A DNA stretch of 64,000 bases from Arenimonas sp. (GTDB taxonomy: Bacteria > Pseudomonadota > Alphaproteobacteria > Rhizobiales > Rhizobiaceae). Location: the NCBI GenBank assembly GCA_019459145.1, contig JAIBEK010000047.1:85110-149109 (forward strand), given 5' to 3'. The translations under genes and the position numbers were made by a program. A model generated the notes under the pieces. It saw only the letters and a program-made list of their open reading frames with translations, made no database searches and was not told the origin of the DNA. Shown here one piece after another: positions 32,979-42,542 of the stretch (within the stretch, counting starts at the first letter, position 1; every line of letters starts with the position of its first letter).

Positions 32979-33308
32979 TCATTCCTCGATCGAGTAGACG
33001 TCCGACTCGCAGAAATCGACCTTGTTGGTCACATCATAGAAGCTGTCGTCCTCGAACACCGCCCGGGTACTGTAGACGCAGGCGTCCGTGCCGTCGGCAA
33101 TCGTCAGGCTGCGCGACTTGCCGGCCCACAGGCCTTTCTTGTTCAAAAGTTCGAGGCGCTTGCCATCCTTGCCGACCGGCGTCGCATAGAACTTGACGAT
33201 CATGCGGGAGGTGTTGTTTTCCAGCTTGAAGGCTAGATTTTCCGCATAGGCCGAAAGCGGTGCGAAAACGGTTGCGGCGATCAGGGCAAGAAAAGCAAAT
33301 TGGCGCAT
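32979..33308 (-). CDS. Hypothetical exported protein
   Basis: Signal peptide MRQFAFLALIAATVFAPLSAYAENLAFKLENNTSRMIVKFYATPV... Confidence 0.85.
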   Translation of the reverse strand: MRQFAFLALIAATVFAPLSAYAENLAFKLENNTSRMIVKFYATPVGKDGKRLELLNKKGLWAGKSRSLTIADGTDACVYSTRAVFEDDSFYDVTNKVDFCESDVYSIEE

Positions 33309-33467
33309 TGTGTCGGCTCCCGGTTGATACCGAAGCAGATCTAGCCGAGCGGCGGTTCCGCGCAACGAGCAGGATCGACCAAAACTGCGCCGATCGCCCA
33401 GCCGAAGCCGGTCAGCCCAGTTTTGGCCGCACGAAGCCGGCCCGGTCGATCGTCTGGAAGGAGAGAG

Positions 33468-33541
33468 TGGAGGCCTCGCCCGGAATCGAACCGGGGTGCA
33501 AGGATTTGCAGTCCTCTGCGTAACCACTCCGCCACGAGGCC
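33468..33541 (-). tRNA. tRNA-Cys (GCA)
   Basis: Minus strand GGCCTCG...GGACTGCAAATCC...CCCGGTTCGATTCCGGG CGAGGCC T CCA; cloverleaf with encoded CCA. Confidence 0.97.
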
Positions 33542-33684
33542 GTCCGTCTGCTTAAAAGCGAGTGGTGGGCGGCGTTTAGAACGGATCGAGTGAGAGCGCA
33601 AGGGGCTTAGCGCCCCTCGCCCGCGAAATTTTGCGAAGGGGGGACCGTGAAGCCGCGCCGCCGGCGATTGCGGCGATGATCGGC

Positions 33685-33972
33685 TCAAGGCTTGCCGGCG
33701 CGATGAACCGTCGGATAGCGCTTGCGCCACCAGATCGCCAGACGCCGCCGGCGCCGGCGCACGCTCGCCAGGTCATGGGACAGGACAAACAGGCCGAGCG
33801 GCACCATCCAGAAGCCGAGCACGGGGAGGAATCCCAGAAGGCCACCGCCGATCAGCGCCGACCCGGCCACGATCCGGCCGGCCTTGTTGCGCGGAAAAGG
33901 CAACTCGAACCGCCCCAGCACGATGCGGCCCCGCTCGGCGTCTATATAGTGTCTGCGTTTCTGGCTGGCCAT
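33685..33972 (-). CDS. Conserved hypothetical small membrane protein
   Basis: MASQKRRHYIDAERGRIVLGRFELPFPRNKAGRIVAGSALIGGGLLGFLPVLGFWMVPLGLFVLSHD...; two hydrophobic helices. Confidence 0.8.
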   Translation of the reverse strand: MASQKRRHYIDAERGRIVLGRFELPFPRNKAGRIVAGSALIGGGLLGFLPVLGFWMVPLGLFVLSHDLASVRRRRRRLAIWWRKRYPTVHRAGKP

Positions 33973-34133
33973 TCAAATCCCTTGCAAAACCTGGGAAAGC
34001 GCAGCCTGCCCGGTCCGCCAAAACATGGGATGCCCACAGAATAAAGCAAGGCTCCGACATTTTTTTTGAAAAATCGCTTGGCAAATCGACCGGGCATTTG
34101 TATTACCCCGCTCACACCGCGCCAAGCGGCTGT

Positions 34134-34208
34134 TCCCTGGTAGCTCAGCGGTAGAGCATTCGACTGTTAATCGACAGGTCGCCGGTTCGAATCCGGCCCG
34201 GGGAGCCA
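34134..34208 (+). tRNA. tRNA-Asn (GTT)
   Basis: TCCCTGGTAGCTCAGCGGTAGAGCATTCGACTGTTAATCGACAGGTCGCCGGTTCGAATCCGGCCCGGGGAGCCA. Confidence 0.98.
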
Positions 34209-34217
34209 TAGAATTCA

Positions 34218-34248
34218 AGGCCTGCGCCGAAACAGCGCAGGCCTTTTT
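34218..34248 (+). terminator. Terminator of tRNA-Asn
   Basis: aggcctgcgc-cgaaaca-gcgcaggccttttt. Confidence 0.85.
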
Positions 34249-34357
34249 CGTTTTGGCCATCGCGTTCAAACGACGCTTCGACGCCCAGCGAAACCCTGTC
34301 TTCATTTTTGCCTGTTATCTCCACCGACATAATGGTCGATATCAGGAGAAAATTCAT

Positions 34358-34582
34358 ATGTGGCTCCAGCTTCATGACGGGGACGGTTTTCCCTTTTTTG
34401 TGAACATGGACAATGTCGTCGATTTTCGTTGGTATGAGCGTGAGAAATACACCTGCCTGCTGACGACCGCCCCGGTCGCCGAGAAACTGCATCGCCTGTT
34501 CGTGCGCGAAAGCGCGGCGCAGATCATGCAGATGATCAATGCCGAGAAAATGCGTCATTCCAAGCTCGCGGTCGCGTCCTGA
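34358..34582 (+). CDS. Hypothetical 74-aa protein
   Basis: MWLQLHDGDGFPFFVNMDNVVDFRWYEREKYTCLLTTAPVAEKLHRLFVRESAAQIMQMI...; AGGAGAA upstream of the ATG. Confidence 0.7.
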   Translation: MWLQLHDGDGFPFFVNMDNVVDFRWYEREKYTCLLTTAPVAEKLHRLFVRESAAQIMQMINAEKMRHSKLAVAS

Positions 34583-34727
34583 CGGACGCAAGTGGCCGTA
34601 GACCCCCGGCTTTCCGGTTCCCGAGGAAGGCCAAACCTCCACCGGCGGCAGTGAATTCGCCTCGCCGGTGAACCTGCGCGTGGCTTTTGACGTAGTGACC
34701 GAGACAACAGCAGTTTCGGAATGATCA

Positions 34728-36188
34728 ATGCCCGACAGCCATGATACCCCCGTCCTCCTCTGGTTTCGCAGGAATCTTCGACTTGGCGACAATCTGGCAC
34801 TGGCCTGTGCCGCCGAAAGCGGCCGCCCCGTCATTCCCGTCTACATTCTCGAGCCGTCCGGCTCGGGCAACGGCCCGCTCGGCGCGGCCCAATCCTGGTG
34901 GCTGCATCATTCCCTGCAAGCGCTTGACGCAGCGCTGACGCGGATCGGTAGCCGGCTGATCCTGCGTCAGGGCCACGCGGACGAGGTGTTGGGCGCGCTG
35001 ATCGCCGAAACGGGGGCCACGCATGTGTTCTGGAACCGGCGCTATGATCCGGCCGGCATCGCGGTAGATTCTCCGCTGAAGGAAGAAATGACCCGCAGCG
35101 GGCTGACCGTGCGCAGTTTCTTCGGCCAATTGCTGCACGAACCATCCCGGCTGAAAACCGGCGCCGGCGGACACTACCGGGTCTATACGCCGTTCTGGCG
35201 GGCCTTGGAGGCGTCGGGAGAACCGGCCGAACCGGTTGCCGCACCCACGGCGCTTGCCGCGCCGGACATATGGCCGGCCTCGGAACAACTGGCGACGTGG
35301 GCGCTGCTGCCGACGAAGCCGGACTGGGCAGGAGCGTTTTCCACCGTCTGGACGCCCGGCGAGGACGGCGCACGGCAAAGGCTCGATCACTTCATCGACA
35401 CGGGCCTTGCCGGCTACAAGGCCAAGCGCGACTTTCCGGCCCTACCCCACACCTCCATGCTCTCGCCGCATCTGGCGCTCGGCGAAATCTCGCCGGCGAC
35501 CGTTTGGCACGCGACGCGAGGCCTGAACGACCGCATCGCCGCCGAAGACGTGATTCATTTTCGCAAGGAGCTCGCCTGGCGCGATTTCTCCTACCATCTG
35601 CTCTATCACTTCCCGGAACTCGACAGGGAGAACTGGAACGCGCGATTCGACGCCTTCCCCTGGCAGGATGCGCCCGACCTGCTGGAGTGCTGGCAGCGCG
35701 GACAGACCGGCTATCCGATCGTCGATGCCGGCATGCGCCAGCTTTGGCGCCACGGTACGATGCACAATCGGGTGCGGATGATCGTCGCTTCCTTCCTGAT
35801 CAAGAACCTGATGATCGACTGGCGCCACGGCGAGCGCTGGTTCCGCGACACGCTGGTCGATGCCGATCCCGCCTCGAATGCGGCCAGCTGGCAATGGGTG
35901 GCGGGCTCAGGCGCGGACGCCGCGCCCTTCTTCCGCATCTTCAATCCGATCAGCCAGGGCGAGAAATTCGACGTCAACGGCGATTATGTGCGAGCCTTCG
36001 TTCCGGAACTCAAGGACATGCCGAACAGCTTCATCCACCGACCGTTCGAGGCCCCGCCCATGGTCCTCGCGCAAGCCGGCGTGAAGCTTGGGGAGACCTA
36101 TCCCCTGCCGATCGTCGACCACAAGGTTGCGCGCAACCGGGCCATGGCAGCCTACCAGGCGCTGCCGCGACCGGACGACGCCGCCTGA
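34728..36188 (+). CDS. phrB: Deoxyribodipyrimidine photo-lyase
   Basis: PVLLWFRRNLRLGDNLAL...; C-terminal FAD domain PIVDAGMRQLWRHGTMHNRVRMIVASFLIKNLMIDWRHGERWFRDTLVDADPASNAASWQWVAGSGADAAPFFRIFNP. Confidence 0.97.
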   Translation: MPDSHDTPVLLWFRRNLRLGDNLALACAAESGRPVIPVYILEPSGSGNGPLGAAQSWWLHHSLQALDAALTRIGSRLILRQGHADEVLGALIAETGATHVFWNRRYDPAGIAVDSPLKEEMTRSGLTVRSFFGQLLHEPSRLKTGAGGHYRVYTPFWRALEASGEPAEPVAAPTALAAPDIWPASEQLATWALLPTKPDWAGAFSTVWTPGEDGARQRLDHFIDTGLAGYKAKRDFPALPHTSMLSPHLALGEISPATVWHATRGLNDRIAAEDVIHFRKELAWRDFSYHLLYHFPELDRENWNARFDAFPWQDAPDLLECWQRGQTGYPIVDAGMRQLWRHGTMHNRVRMIVASFLIKNLMIDWRHGERWFRDTLVDADPASNAASWQWVAGSGADAAPFFRIFNPISQGEKFDVNGDYVRAFVPELKDMPNSFIHRPFEAPPMVLAQAGVKLGETYPLPIVDHKVARNRAMAAYQALPRPDDAA

Positions 36189-36391
36189 CCCGCACCGCCC
36201 GTTCCGCACAATTCCTGGCGGCGAAAGCCCCGATCCGGCCGCAGCGAACCGGGCGGGACGGACCGTCCTGTTTGTCGTCTGGCATGGTTTTCCTCAAGCC
36301 ACCGAAAGGTTGAAAACCGTTTCCTTGCCTTTGAGCGCTTGTGCCCGGAAAAGTCGCCGCTTAATCTTCTGGCAAAGAGAAGGCAGATCCG

Positions 36392-37432
36392 ATGACATTC
36401 CATCCATCCGTTCTCGAGGCAATCGGCAACACGCCGCTGATCCGGCTGAAGGCCGCATCCCAGGCGACCGGCTGCACCATCCTCGGCAAGGCGGAGTTTC
36501 TCAATCCCGGCCAGTCGGTCAAGGATCGCGCCGCGCTGTTCATCATCCGCGACGCCGAGCGGCGCGGCCTTTTGCGTCCCGGCGGGGTGATCGTCGAGGG
36601 AACGGCCGGCAATACCGGCATCGGCCTGACGCTGGTTGCCAAGGCGCTCGGCTATCGCACCGTGATCGTCATTCCCGAAACGCAGAGCCAGGAAAAGAAG
36701 GATGCGCTGAGGCTGCTCGGCGCCGAACTCGTAGAAGTCCCGGCCGTGCCCTACAAGAACCCCAACAACTATGTGAAGCTCTCCGGACGGCTGGCCGCGG
36801 AACTGGCCAAGAGCGAACCGAACGGAGCGATCTGGGCCAACCAGTTCGACAATACCGTCAACCGCGACGCCCACATCGCCACCACCGCCCGCGAGATCTA
36901 CGAGCAGACCGGCGGCGAGGTCGACGGCTTCATCTGCGCGGTGGGTTCCGGCGGCACGCTGGCCGGCACCGGCATGGGGCTTCGCCGGCTGAAATCCGAA
37001 GTGAAGATCGGCATTGCCGATCCGGAAGGGGCGGCACTTTATGAATACTACAAGAACGGCGCGCTGAAATCGTCAGGCTCGTCGATTACCGAGGGCATCG
37101 GCCAGGGCCGCATCACCGCCAATCTGGAAGGTTTTACCCCCGACTACGCCTACCAGATCCCGGATGCCGAAGCGCTCGACATCGTCTTCGACCTGGTCGA
37201 GAACGAAGGCCTGTGCCTCGGCGGCTCCTCCGGCATCAACATCGCCGGCGCCATCCGCCTTGCGCGCGACCTCGGACCGGGCCATACCGTCGTCACCGTG
37301 CTGTGCGACTACGGCAACCGATACCAGTCCAAGCTGTTCAATCCGGACTTCCTGCGCTCCAAGCAGTTGCCCGTACCGGCCTGGATCGAGAAAAAGACCG
37401 AGTTCGCGGTGCCCTTCGAACCGACCGAGTGA
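36392..37432 (+). CDS. cysK: Cysteine synthase family protein
   Basis: SVLEAIGNTPLIRLKAASQATGCTILGKAEFLNPGQSVKDRAALFII (PLP lysine)...VEGTAGNTGIGL. Confidence 0.92.
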   Translation: MTFHPSVLEAIGNTPLIRLKAASQATGCTILGKAEFLNPGQSVKDRAALFIIRDAERRGLLRPGGVIVEGTAGNTGIGLTLVAKALGYRTVIVIPETQSQEKKDALRLLGAELVEVPAVPYKNPNNYVKLSGRLAAELAKSEPNGAIWANQFDNTVNRDAHIATTAREIYEQTGGEVDGFICAVGSGGTLAGTGMGLRRLKSEVKIGIADPEGAALYEYYKNGALKSSGSSITEGIGQGRITANLEGFTPDYAYQIPDAEALDIVFDLVENEGLCLGGSSGINIAGAIRLARDLGPGHTVVTVLCDYGNRYQSKLFNPDFLRSKQLPVPAWIEKKTEFAVPFEPTE

Positions 37433-37437
37433 GAGCC

Positions 37438-38175
37438 ATGCCGACCACCGCCCTCTACCGCGACGACTTCTATCTTGCCACTGCCGAGGGCGTCGTCACC
37501 CGAATCCACGAAGACGGCGCGATCGAGCTCGACCAGACCTGCTTCTATGCGACATCCGGCGGCCAGCCGGGCGATACAGGCCTGCTCGAGCGGGCCGATG
37601 GCTCGAAGATCGAGATTGCCCTCACCCGTCACGGCGAGACGAAGGACATCATCCTGCATCAGCCGGCCGACAATCAGCCTGTTCCCTTACTTGGCGAAAA
37701 GCTGGTACTGCATGTCGACTGGCCGCGCCGCTACAAGCTGATGCGCATGCACACCGCCTGTCACCTGCTGTCCGTCGTCTGCCCTTATCCGATCACCGGC
37801 GCCGCCGTCGGTGAGGATGAGAGCCGCGTCGACTTCGACATGGGCGAGACGATCGACAAGGACCAGGTGACCGCCGACATGATGCGGCTCGTCGGCGAGA
37901 ACCATCCGGTCTTCCTGAAGTGGATCACCGACGAGGAGCTTGCCGCCAACCCCTTGATCGTCAAGTCGAAGAATGTCCGTCCACCGATCGGCATGGGACG
38001 CGTCAGCCTGGTGTGCATCGGCGAGAATTCGAGCGTTGACAGTCAGCCCTGCGGCGGCACACATGTCTCGGAGACCCAGGAGGTCGGGGCGATTCACATC
38101 GCCAAAATCGAGAAAAAAGGCAAGGAGAACCGCCGGTTCCGCATTCGTTTCGGCACCCCGGAAACCTTGGCCTGA
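37438..38175 (+). CDS. Alanyl-tRNA editing protein (AlaX-like)
   Basis: DQTCFYATSGGQPGDTG...HTACHLLS...DSQPCGGTHVSETQEVG; AlaRS editing-domain HxxxH and CxxxH motifs; 5 nt after cysK. Confidence 0.93.
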   Translation: MPTTALYRDDFYLATAEGVVTRIHEDGAIELDQTCFYATSGGQPGDTGLLERADGSKIEIALTRHGETKDIILHQPADNQPVPLLGEKLVLHVDWPRRYKLMRMHTACHLLSVVCPYPITGAAVGEDESRVDFDMGETIDKDQVTADMMRLVGENHPVFLKWITDEELAANPLIVKSKNVRPPIGMGRVSLVCIGENSSVDSQPCGGTHVSETQEVGAIHIAKIEKKGKENRRFRIRFGTPETLA

Positions 38176-38196
38176 CATAAGCATTGGGAGAAGCGC

Positions 38197-39630
38197 ATGG
38201 CCGCGGAGAGAAGCCGTTTCGTCGTATCCGCCGACTGGGTGGAAAAGCAGCTCGGCGCACCGGAATTCAGGATCGTCGACGCATCCTGGTACCTGCCGGC
38301 GCAGAACCGCAACGGCGCGGTCGAGTATGCGTCGGGGCACATTCCCGGCGCCGTCTTCTTCGACCAGGACGCGATCGCCGACCAGACCACCGGTCTGCCC
38401 CATTCCCTGCTGTCGCCGGCCAAGTTCGCCGAGGAAATGGGCCTGCTCGGCATTTCCGTGACCGACACCATAGTCGTCTATGACGGCCCCGGCTTCTTCT
38501 CGGCGCCGCGCGCCTGGTGGATGCTGCGGGTCATGGGAGCCCGCAAGGTCTACGTCCTCGACGGCGGCATCGACGCGTGGAAGGCCGAAGGCCGGCCTTT
38601 GGAGACCGACCTTCCGGAGCCGGCACCCGTCACCTTCGACTTCGACTTCGATCGCAGCCGCGTCACCTCCTTCGCCGAAATGCGCGACATCGCCGACAGG
38701 GGCGTTCGCCAGATCGCCGATGCAAGGCCTGCCGGCCGATTTACCGGTGAAGAGGCCGAGCCGCGCGAAGGCATGCGCTCCGGTCACATCCCCGGCGCCC
38801 GCAGCGTTCCCGCCTCCTCGCTCTCCGAGAACGGCCACCTCAAGGACCTGCCGACGCTGCGTTCGATCTTCACCGAGGCCGGGATCGATTTGAGCCAGCC
38901 GGTCATTACCAGCTGTGGATCGGGGGTGACCGCCGCCGTGGTCACGCTGGCACTGGAGTCGCTCGGCCATACCGACAATTCGCTCTATGACGGCTCGTGG
39001 TCCGAATGGGGCGGGCGCGACGATACGCCGGTGGCGACGGGTCCTGCCGAGCGCGTGCCGACCACCGCGCATGGGCCGCTGACCGCCCATGTCACGCGGC
39101 TCGAAATGACCGCGCCGCCCAAGGCCAGCCTGCCGATCCCGGTCAATATCCAGACGGCGATCATGCGCACCCATGAGATCCCCGTGCCGTTCTACCGCTT
39201 CCTGCAGCGCCAGGTCGGCGCGCGCTGGCACTGGTACCAGCGCCTGCGGATGAGCGAAGGCGAACTGAAAGCGAACATCCACGCGCCCAAGGTCACCATT
39301 TCGGTGCTCTACGTGAACGGCGCCCCGGCCGGGTTCTACGAACTCAGCCAGGAAAGCGAGGAACTGGTCGAGCTCTCCTATTTCGGCCTGTTCGAGCACG
39401 CGCTCGGCCTGGGGCTCGGCAAATGGTTTCTGCTCCAGGCGCTCTATGCGGCCTGGCAGTCCAACCCGCAGAAGGTCTCCGTCACGACCAACACGCTCGA
39501 CCATCCGCGGGCGCTGCAGCTCTATCAACAGTTCGGTTTCTCGCCGGTCGAGACCTATGAAGCCCTGGTCGATCCGCTGAGCGAGCAGGAACTGTTGCAG
39601 ATGCTGCGCCGCGACGGCGCGGCGCTCTAA
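38197..39630 (+). CDS. sseA: Fusion protein: 3-mercaptopyruvate sulfurtransferase (tandem rhodanese) + GNAT N-acetyltransferase
   Basis: N-term FVVSADWVEKQLGAPEFRIVDASWYLP...SGHIPGAVFFDQD; active loop VITSCGSGVTAAV; C-term YQRLRMSEGELKANIHAPKVTISVLYVNGAPAGFYELSQES..VELSYFGLFEHALGLGLGKWFLLQAL (GNAT-like). Confidence 0.9.
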   Translation: MAAERSRFVVSADWVEKQLGAPEFRIVDASWYLPAQNRNGAVEYASGHIPGAVFFDQDAIADQTTGLPHSLLSPAKFAEEMGLLGISVTDTIVVYDGPGFFSAPRAWWMLRVMGARKVYVLDGGIDAWKAEGRPLETDLPEPAPVTFDFDFDRSRVTSFAEMRDIADRGVRQIADARPAGRFTGEEAEPREGMRSGHIPGARSVPASSLSENGHLKDLPTLRSIFTEAGIDLSQPVITSCGSGVTAAVVTLALESLGHTDNSLYDGSWSEWGGRDDTPVATGPAERVPTTAHGPLTAHVTRLEMTAPPKASLPIPVNIQTAIMRTHEIPVPFYRFLQRQVGARWHWYQRLRMSEGELKANIHAPKVTISVLYVNGAPAGFYELSQESEELVELSYFGLFEHALGLGLGKWFLLQALYAAWQSNPQKVSVTTNTLDHPRALQLYQQFGFSPVETYEALVDPLSEQELLQMLRRDGAAL

Positions 39631-39660
39631 GGCCGGACCAGCCTTCCCTTTAGGCAATTG

Positions 39661-39691
39661 CGCCCGGCGTTCTCTTTGAAAATGCCGGGCG
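39661..39691 (+). terminator. Terminator-like hairpin after sseA-GNAT
   Basis: Perfect 8-bp arms cgcccggc/gccgggcg with a 15-nt loop; no strong T tract. Confidence 0.35.
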
Positions 39692-39786
39692 GAGCCGGGA
39701 TCGGATCCGTGCCACGCGGCAGGAATCGGGTGGCCGGACGTCGTCGCCCACTGCATGGTCGCCGCATCGAAGCGGAGACGACCCCC

Positions 39787-40260
39787 ATGACGGCCATCGC
39801 CTTTAACGCCATTCCCACCGCCGACGCCGAAGCCCTGTGGACCGACGCGCCGGATGCCTACGGGCGCACGCCCGAACGTCGCATCACCCAGGTCAGCGGC
39901 TATCCGTGTCGGCACTGCCTCGACTTCATCGGCGTCGGCGAGCCCTATCTCACCCTCGCCTATCGGCCTTTTTCGTCCCTCCAGCCCTATGCCGAGACCG
40001 GGCCGATCTTCCTGCATGCCGAGCCCTGCCCGCGCTATGCGGCAAGCGAGGTCCTGCCGCCGGTGCTGACGGAGAACCCGGACTTCATCCTGCGCGGCTA
40101 TGGTCATGACGACCGCATCGTCTACGGCACCGGCGCCGTCACCTTGCGGGAAAAGGTCGAGGGGCGCGCCCGCGAACTCCTCGAAAGGCCTCGGATCGCC
40201 TATGTCCATGTGCGCTCGGCGCGCAACAATTGCTACCAGTGCCGGATCGACCGGGCCTGA
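39787..40260 (+). CDS. DUF1203 domain-containing protein
   Basis: GYPCRHCLDFIGVGEPYLTLAYRPFSSLQPYAETGPIFLHAEPCPRY...NNCYQCRIDRA. Confidence 0.88.
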   Translation: MTAIAFNAIPTADAEALWTDAPDAYGRTPERRITQVSGYPCRHCLDFIGVGEPYLTLAYRPFSSLQPYAETGPIFLHAEPCPRYAASEVLPPVLTENPDFILRGYGHDDRIVYGTGAVTLREKVEGRARELLERPRIAYVHVRSARNNCYQCRIDRA

Positions 40261-40276
40261 GGACGAGAACGAAAAA

Positions 40277-40312
40277 AGGGCCGGCCTGATGGGAAAGGCC
40301 GGCCCTTAGTTT
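40277..40312 (+). terminator. Rho-independent terminator
   Basis: agggccggcct-gatggga-aaggccggccctta-gttt. Confidence 0.7.
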
Positions 40313-40374
40313 CCTTTTCCCATGCAATCAGCGACCTGACGCAGCGTAAAACGGGGCAAACTCAAACGCCGCGA

Positions 40375-41493
40375 TCAGGCCACGTTGAGTACCAGTTCCG
40401 GCGCGTGCATCTCATAGCCGAGTGCCTCGGCGACGGGTCTGTTGGTGATCCGCCCACGATGGACGTTCAGGCCGTTGCGCAGGTGGCGGTCCTCGGCAAT
40501 GGCGCGCAGACCCCGATCGGCCAGCGCCAGCCCGTGCATCAACGTGGCGTTGTTGAGCGCATGCGCGGAGGTTACCGGCACGGCCCCCGGCATGTTGGCC
40601 ACGCAATAGTGAACGACGCCGTCGACCACATAGGTCGGATCGGAATGGGTGGTGGCGTGCGAGGTCTCGAAGCAGCCGCCCTGGTCGATCGCCACGTCGA
40701 CGATGACGGAGCCCTCCTTCATGCCGGACAGCATGTCACGGGTCACCAGCTTCGGCGCGGCGGCACCGGGAATGAGCACGGCGCCGATCACCAGATCGGC
40801 GGCGAAAACCTCGCGCTCGAGGTCGTCGATCGTCGAATAGACGGTGTGGATGCGGCCGGCGAACAGATCGTCGAGCTGGCGCAGGCGTGGCAGCGAGCGG
40901 TCGATGATCGTCACGTCGGCGCCGAGGCCGGCGGCCATGCGGGCCGCATGCAGCCCGACGACGCCGCCGCCGATGACCGCGACCTTGGCCGGCAGGACAC
41001 CGGGCACGCCGCCAAGCAGGATGCCGGAACCACCATGGGCCTTTTGAAGGGCGGTCGCACCCGCCTGGATGGCGAGACGGCCGGCCACTTCCGACATCGG
41101 CGCGAGCAGCGGCAGGCCGCCGCGATCATCGGTCACGGTTTCATAGGCGACGGCGGTGACGCCGCTGTCGACCAGCCCCTTGGTCTGCTCCGGATCGGGA
41201 GCGAGATGCAGGTAGGTGTAGAGGATCTGCCCCTCGCGCAACTGCACCCATTCGCCCGGCTGCGGCTCCTTGACCTTGACGATCATGTCGGACTTTTCAA
41301 ACACATCGCGGGCCGATGCAGCGATCCTGGCGCCGGCGGCGATATAGGCGCCGTCGTCCGCGCCGATGCCCGCGCCCGCGCCCGTCTCGATCAACACCTC
41401 GTGGCCGTGCGCCACATATTCGCGCACCGCGCCTGGCGTCAGGCCGACGCGATATTCGTGATTCTTGATTTCCTTCGGGCAGCCGACGCGCAT
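40375..41493 (-). CDS. ald: Alanine dehydrogenase
   Basis: [36 protein letters not shown]...[28 protein letters not shown]. Confidence 0.97.
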   Translation of the reverse strand: MRVGCPKEIKNHEYRVGLTPGAVREYVAHGHEVLIETGAGAGIGADDGAYIAAGARIAASARDVFEKSDMIVKVKEPQPGEWVQLREGQILYTYLHLAPDPEQTKGLVDSGVTAVAYETVTDDRGGLPLLAPMSEVAGRLAIQAGATALQKAHGGSGILLGGVPGVLPAKVAVIGGGVVGLHAARMAAGLGADVTIIDRSLPRLRQLDDLFAGRIHTVYSTIDDLEREVFAADLVIGAVLIPGAAAPKLVTRDMLSGMKEGSVIVDVAIDQGGCFETSHATTHSDPTYVVDGVVHYCVANMPGAVPVTSAHALNNATLMHGLALADRGLRAIAEDRHLRNGLNVHRGRITNRPVAEALGYEMHAPELVLNVA

Positions 41494-41646
41494 CTTCGTT
41501 CCTCTCGTGCCGACTTCTCGCCGGTCATTGATCTAGGCGCGAATTGAAACACCGGAGCCGGGACAATGTCCTTGCAAATTCCGCTTGCCTGAGAGAAATT
41601 TTAGCAGATTATTGCGCTTTTCCTGCAATTGTCGAAGGTTCTACGA

Positions 41647-42108
41647 ATGTCCGATCTCGACACCATCGATCTTGCCATCCTCAAGGAACTGCAGCAGAAC
41701 GGCCGCATCACCAATGCCGAACTGGCGCAGAAGGTGGGCTTGAGCCCTTCGGCCTGTTCGCGCCGGCACGACCTTTTGGAGCGGTCGGGCATTATCAGCG
41801 GCTACCATGCGCGCCTGTCGAACAAGGCGCTCGACTACAAGATGGTGGCGATCGTCCACATCTCGCTGTCCGGCCAGTTCGCCAAGACGCTGGCCGAGTT
41901 CGAGACGGCGGTGAAGAAATGCCCGCATGTGCTCGTCTGCTACCTGATGTCTGGAGAATACGACTACATCCTGCGCGTGGCCGCCAAGGATCTCCAGGAT
42001 TACGAGCGCATTCATCGCGACTGGCTGTCGGCCCTGCCCCATGTGGTCAAGCTCAATTCGAGCTTTGCCCTGCGCGAGGTGGTCGAACGCTCGAATGTCG
42101 GGCTATAG
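41647..42108 (+). CDS. Lrp/AsnC family transcriptional regulator (divergent from ald)
   Basis: LDTIDLAILKELQQNGRITNAELAQKVGLSPSACSRRHDLLERSGIISGYHARL. Confidence 0.95.
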   Translation: MSDLDTIDLAILKELQQNGRITNAELAQKVGLSPSACSRRHDLLERSGIISGYHARLSNKALDYKMVAIVHISLSGQFAKTLAEFETAVKKCPHVLVCYLMSGEYDYILRVAAKDLQDYERIHRDWLSALPHVVKLNSSFALREVVERSNVGL

Positions 42109-42203
42109 GCTGACGAGATCTTTACCATCTCGCTTCAGGCGACGGAAAGACTTCATCCCTATGCTCTTTCAGGATGATCCACCGTCTCGAGCGCGAGTAG
42201 CCG

Positions 42204-42539
42204 ATGCAGCCGAAACTGAACATGGATGTTCGAAAATCCTCCCGCAGCCAGTGCCGGATCGACAGCCGGATCCGCCATCTCAACCAGTCGGCGGACGGCC
42301 GCGTCCTGAATATCTCGCGCACCGGCATCGCCTTTGAAATCTATGGCAAGCTGCATGCCGCCAGCGGCAGCACGGTGCTGATCGAGAACGAAGCCATCGG
42401 CCTCATCGAAGGCACGGTGCGGTGGTGCCGCAATGGCCGGCTCGGCGTGCAGATCAAGCAGAACAGCAATACCCTTGCCCAGATGTCGGCCTATTTCCGC
42501 AACTTCCACAAGGAAGTGCGGCCGGTGCTGGCGCGTTAG
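42204..42539 (+). CDS. PilZ domain-containing protein
   Basis: R-rich N-terminus and VLNISRTGIAFEIYGKL...GTVRWCRNGRLGVQIKQ (PilZ pattern). Confidence 0.85.
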   Translation: MQPKLNMDVRKSSRSQCRIDSRIRHLNQSADGRVLNISRTGIAFEIYGKLHAASGSTVLIENEAIGLIEGTVRWCRNGRLGVQIKQNSNTLAQMSAYFRNFHKEVRPVLAR

Positions 42540-42542
42540 ATC

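Noticed and set aside
33468-34208. Possible integrative element between tRNA-Cys and tRNA-Asn
   Set aside because: No integrase, no att-like duplication of either tRNA 3' end, and the intervening gene has normal GC and codon usage.
35270-36313. 347-aa plus-strand ORF overlapping phrB in another frame
   Set aside because: Out-of-frame shadow of the photolyase gene with Arg-rich composition.
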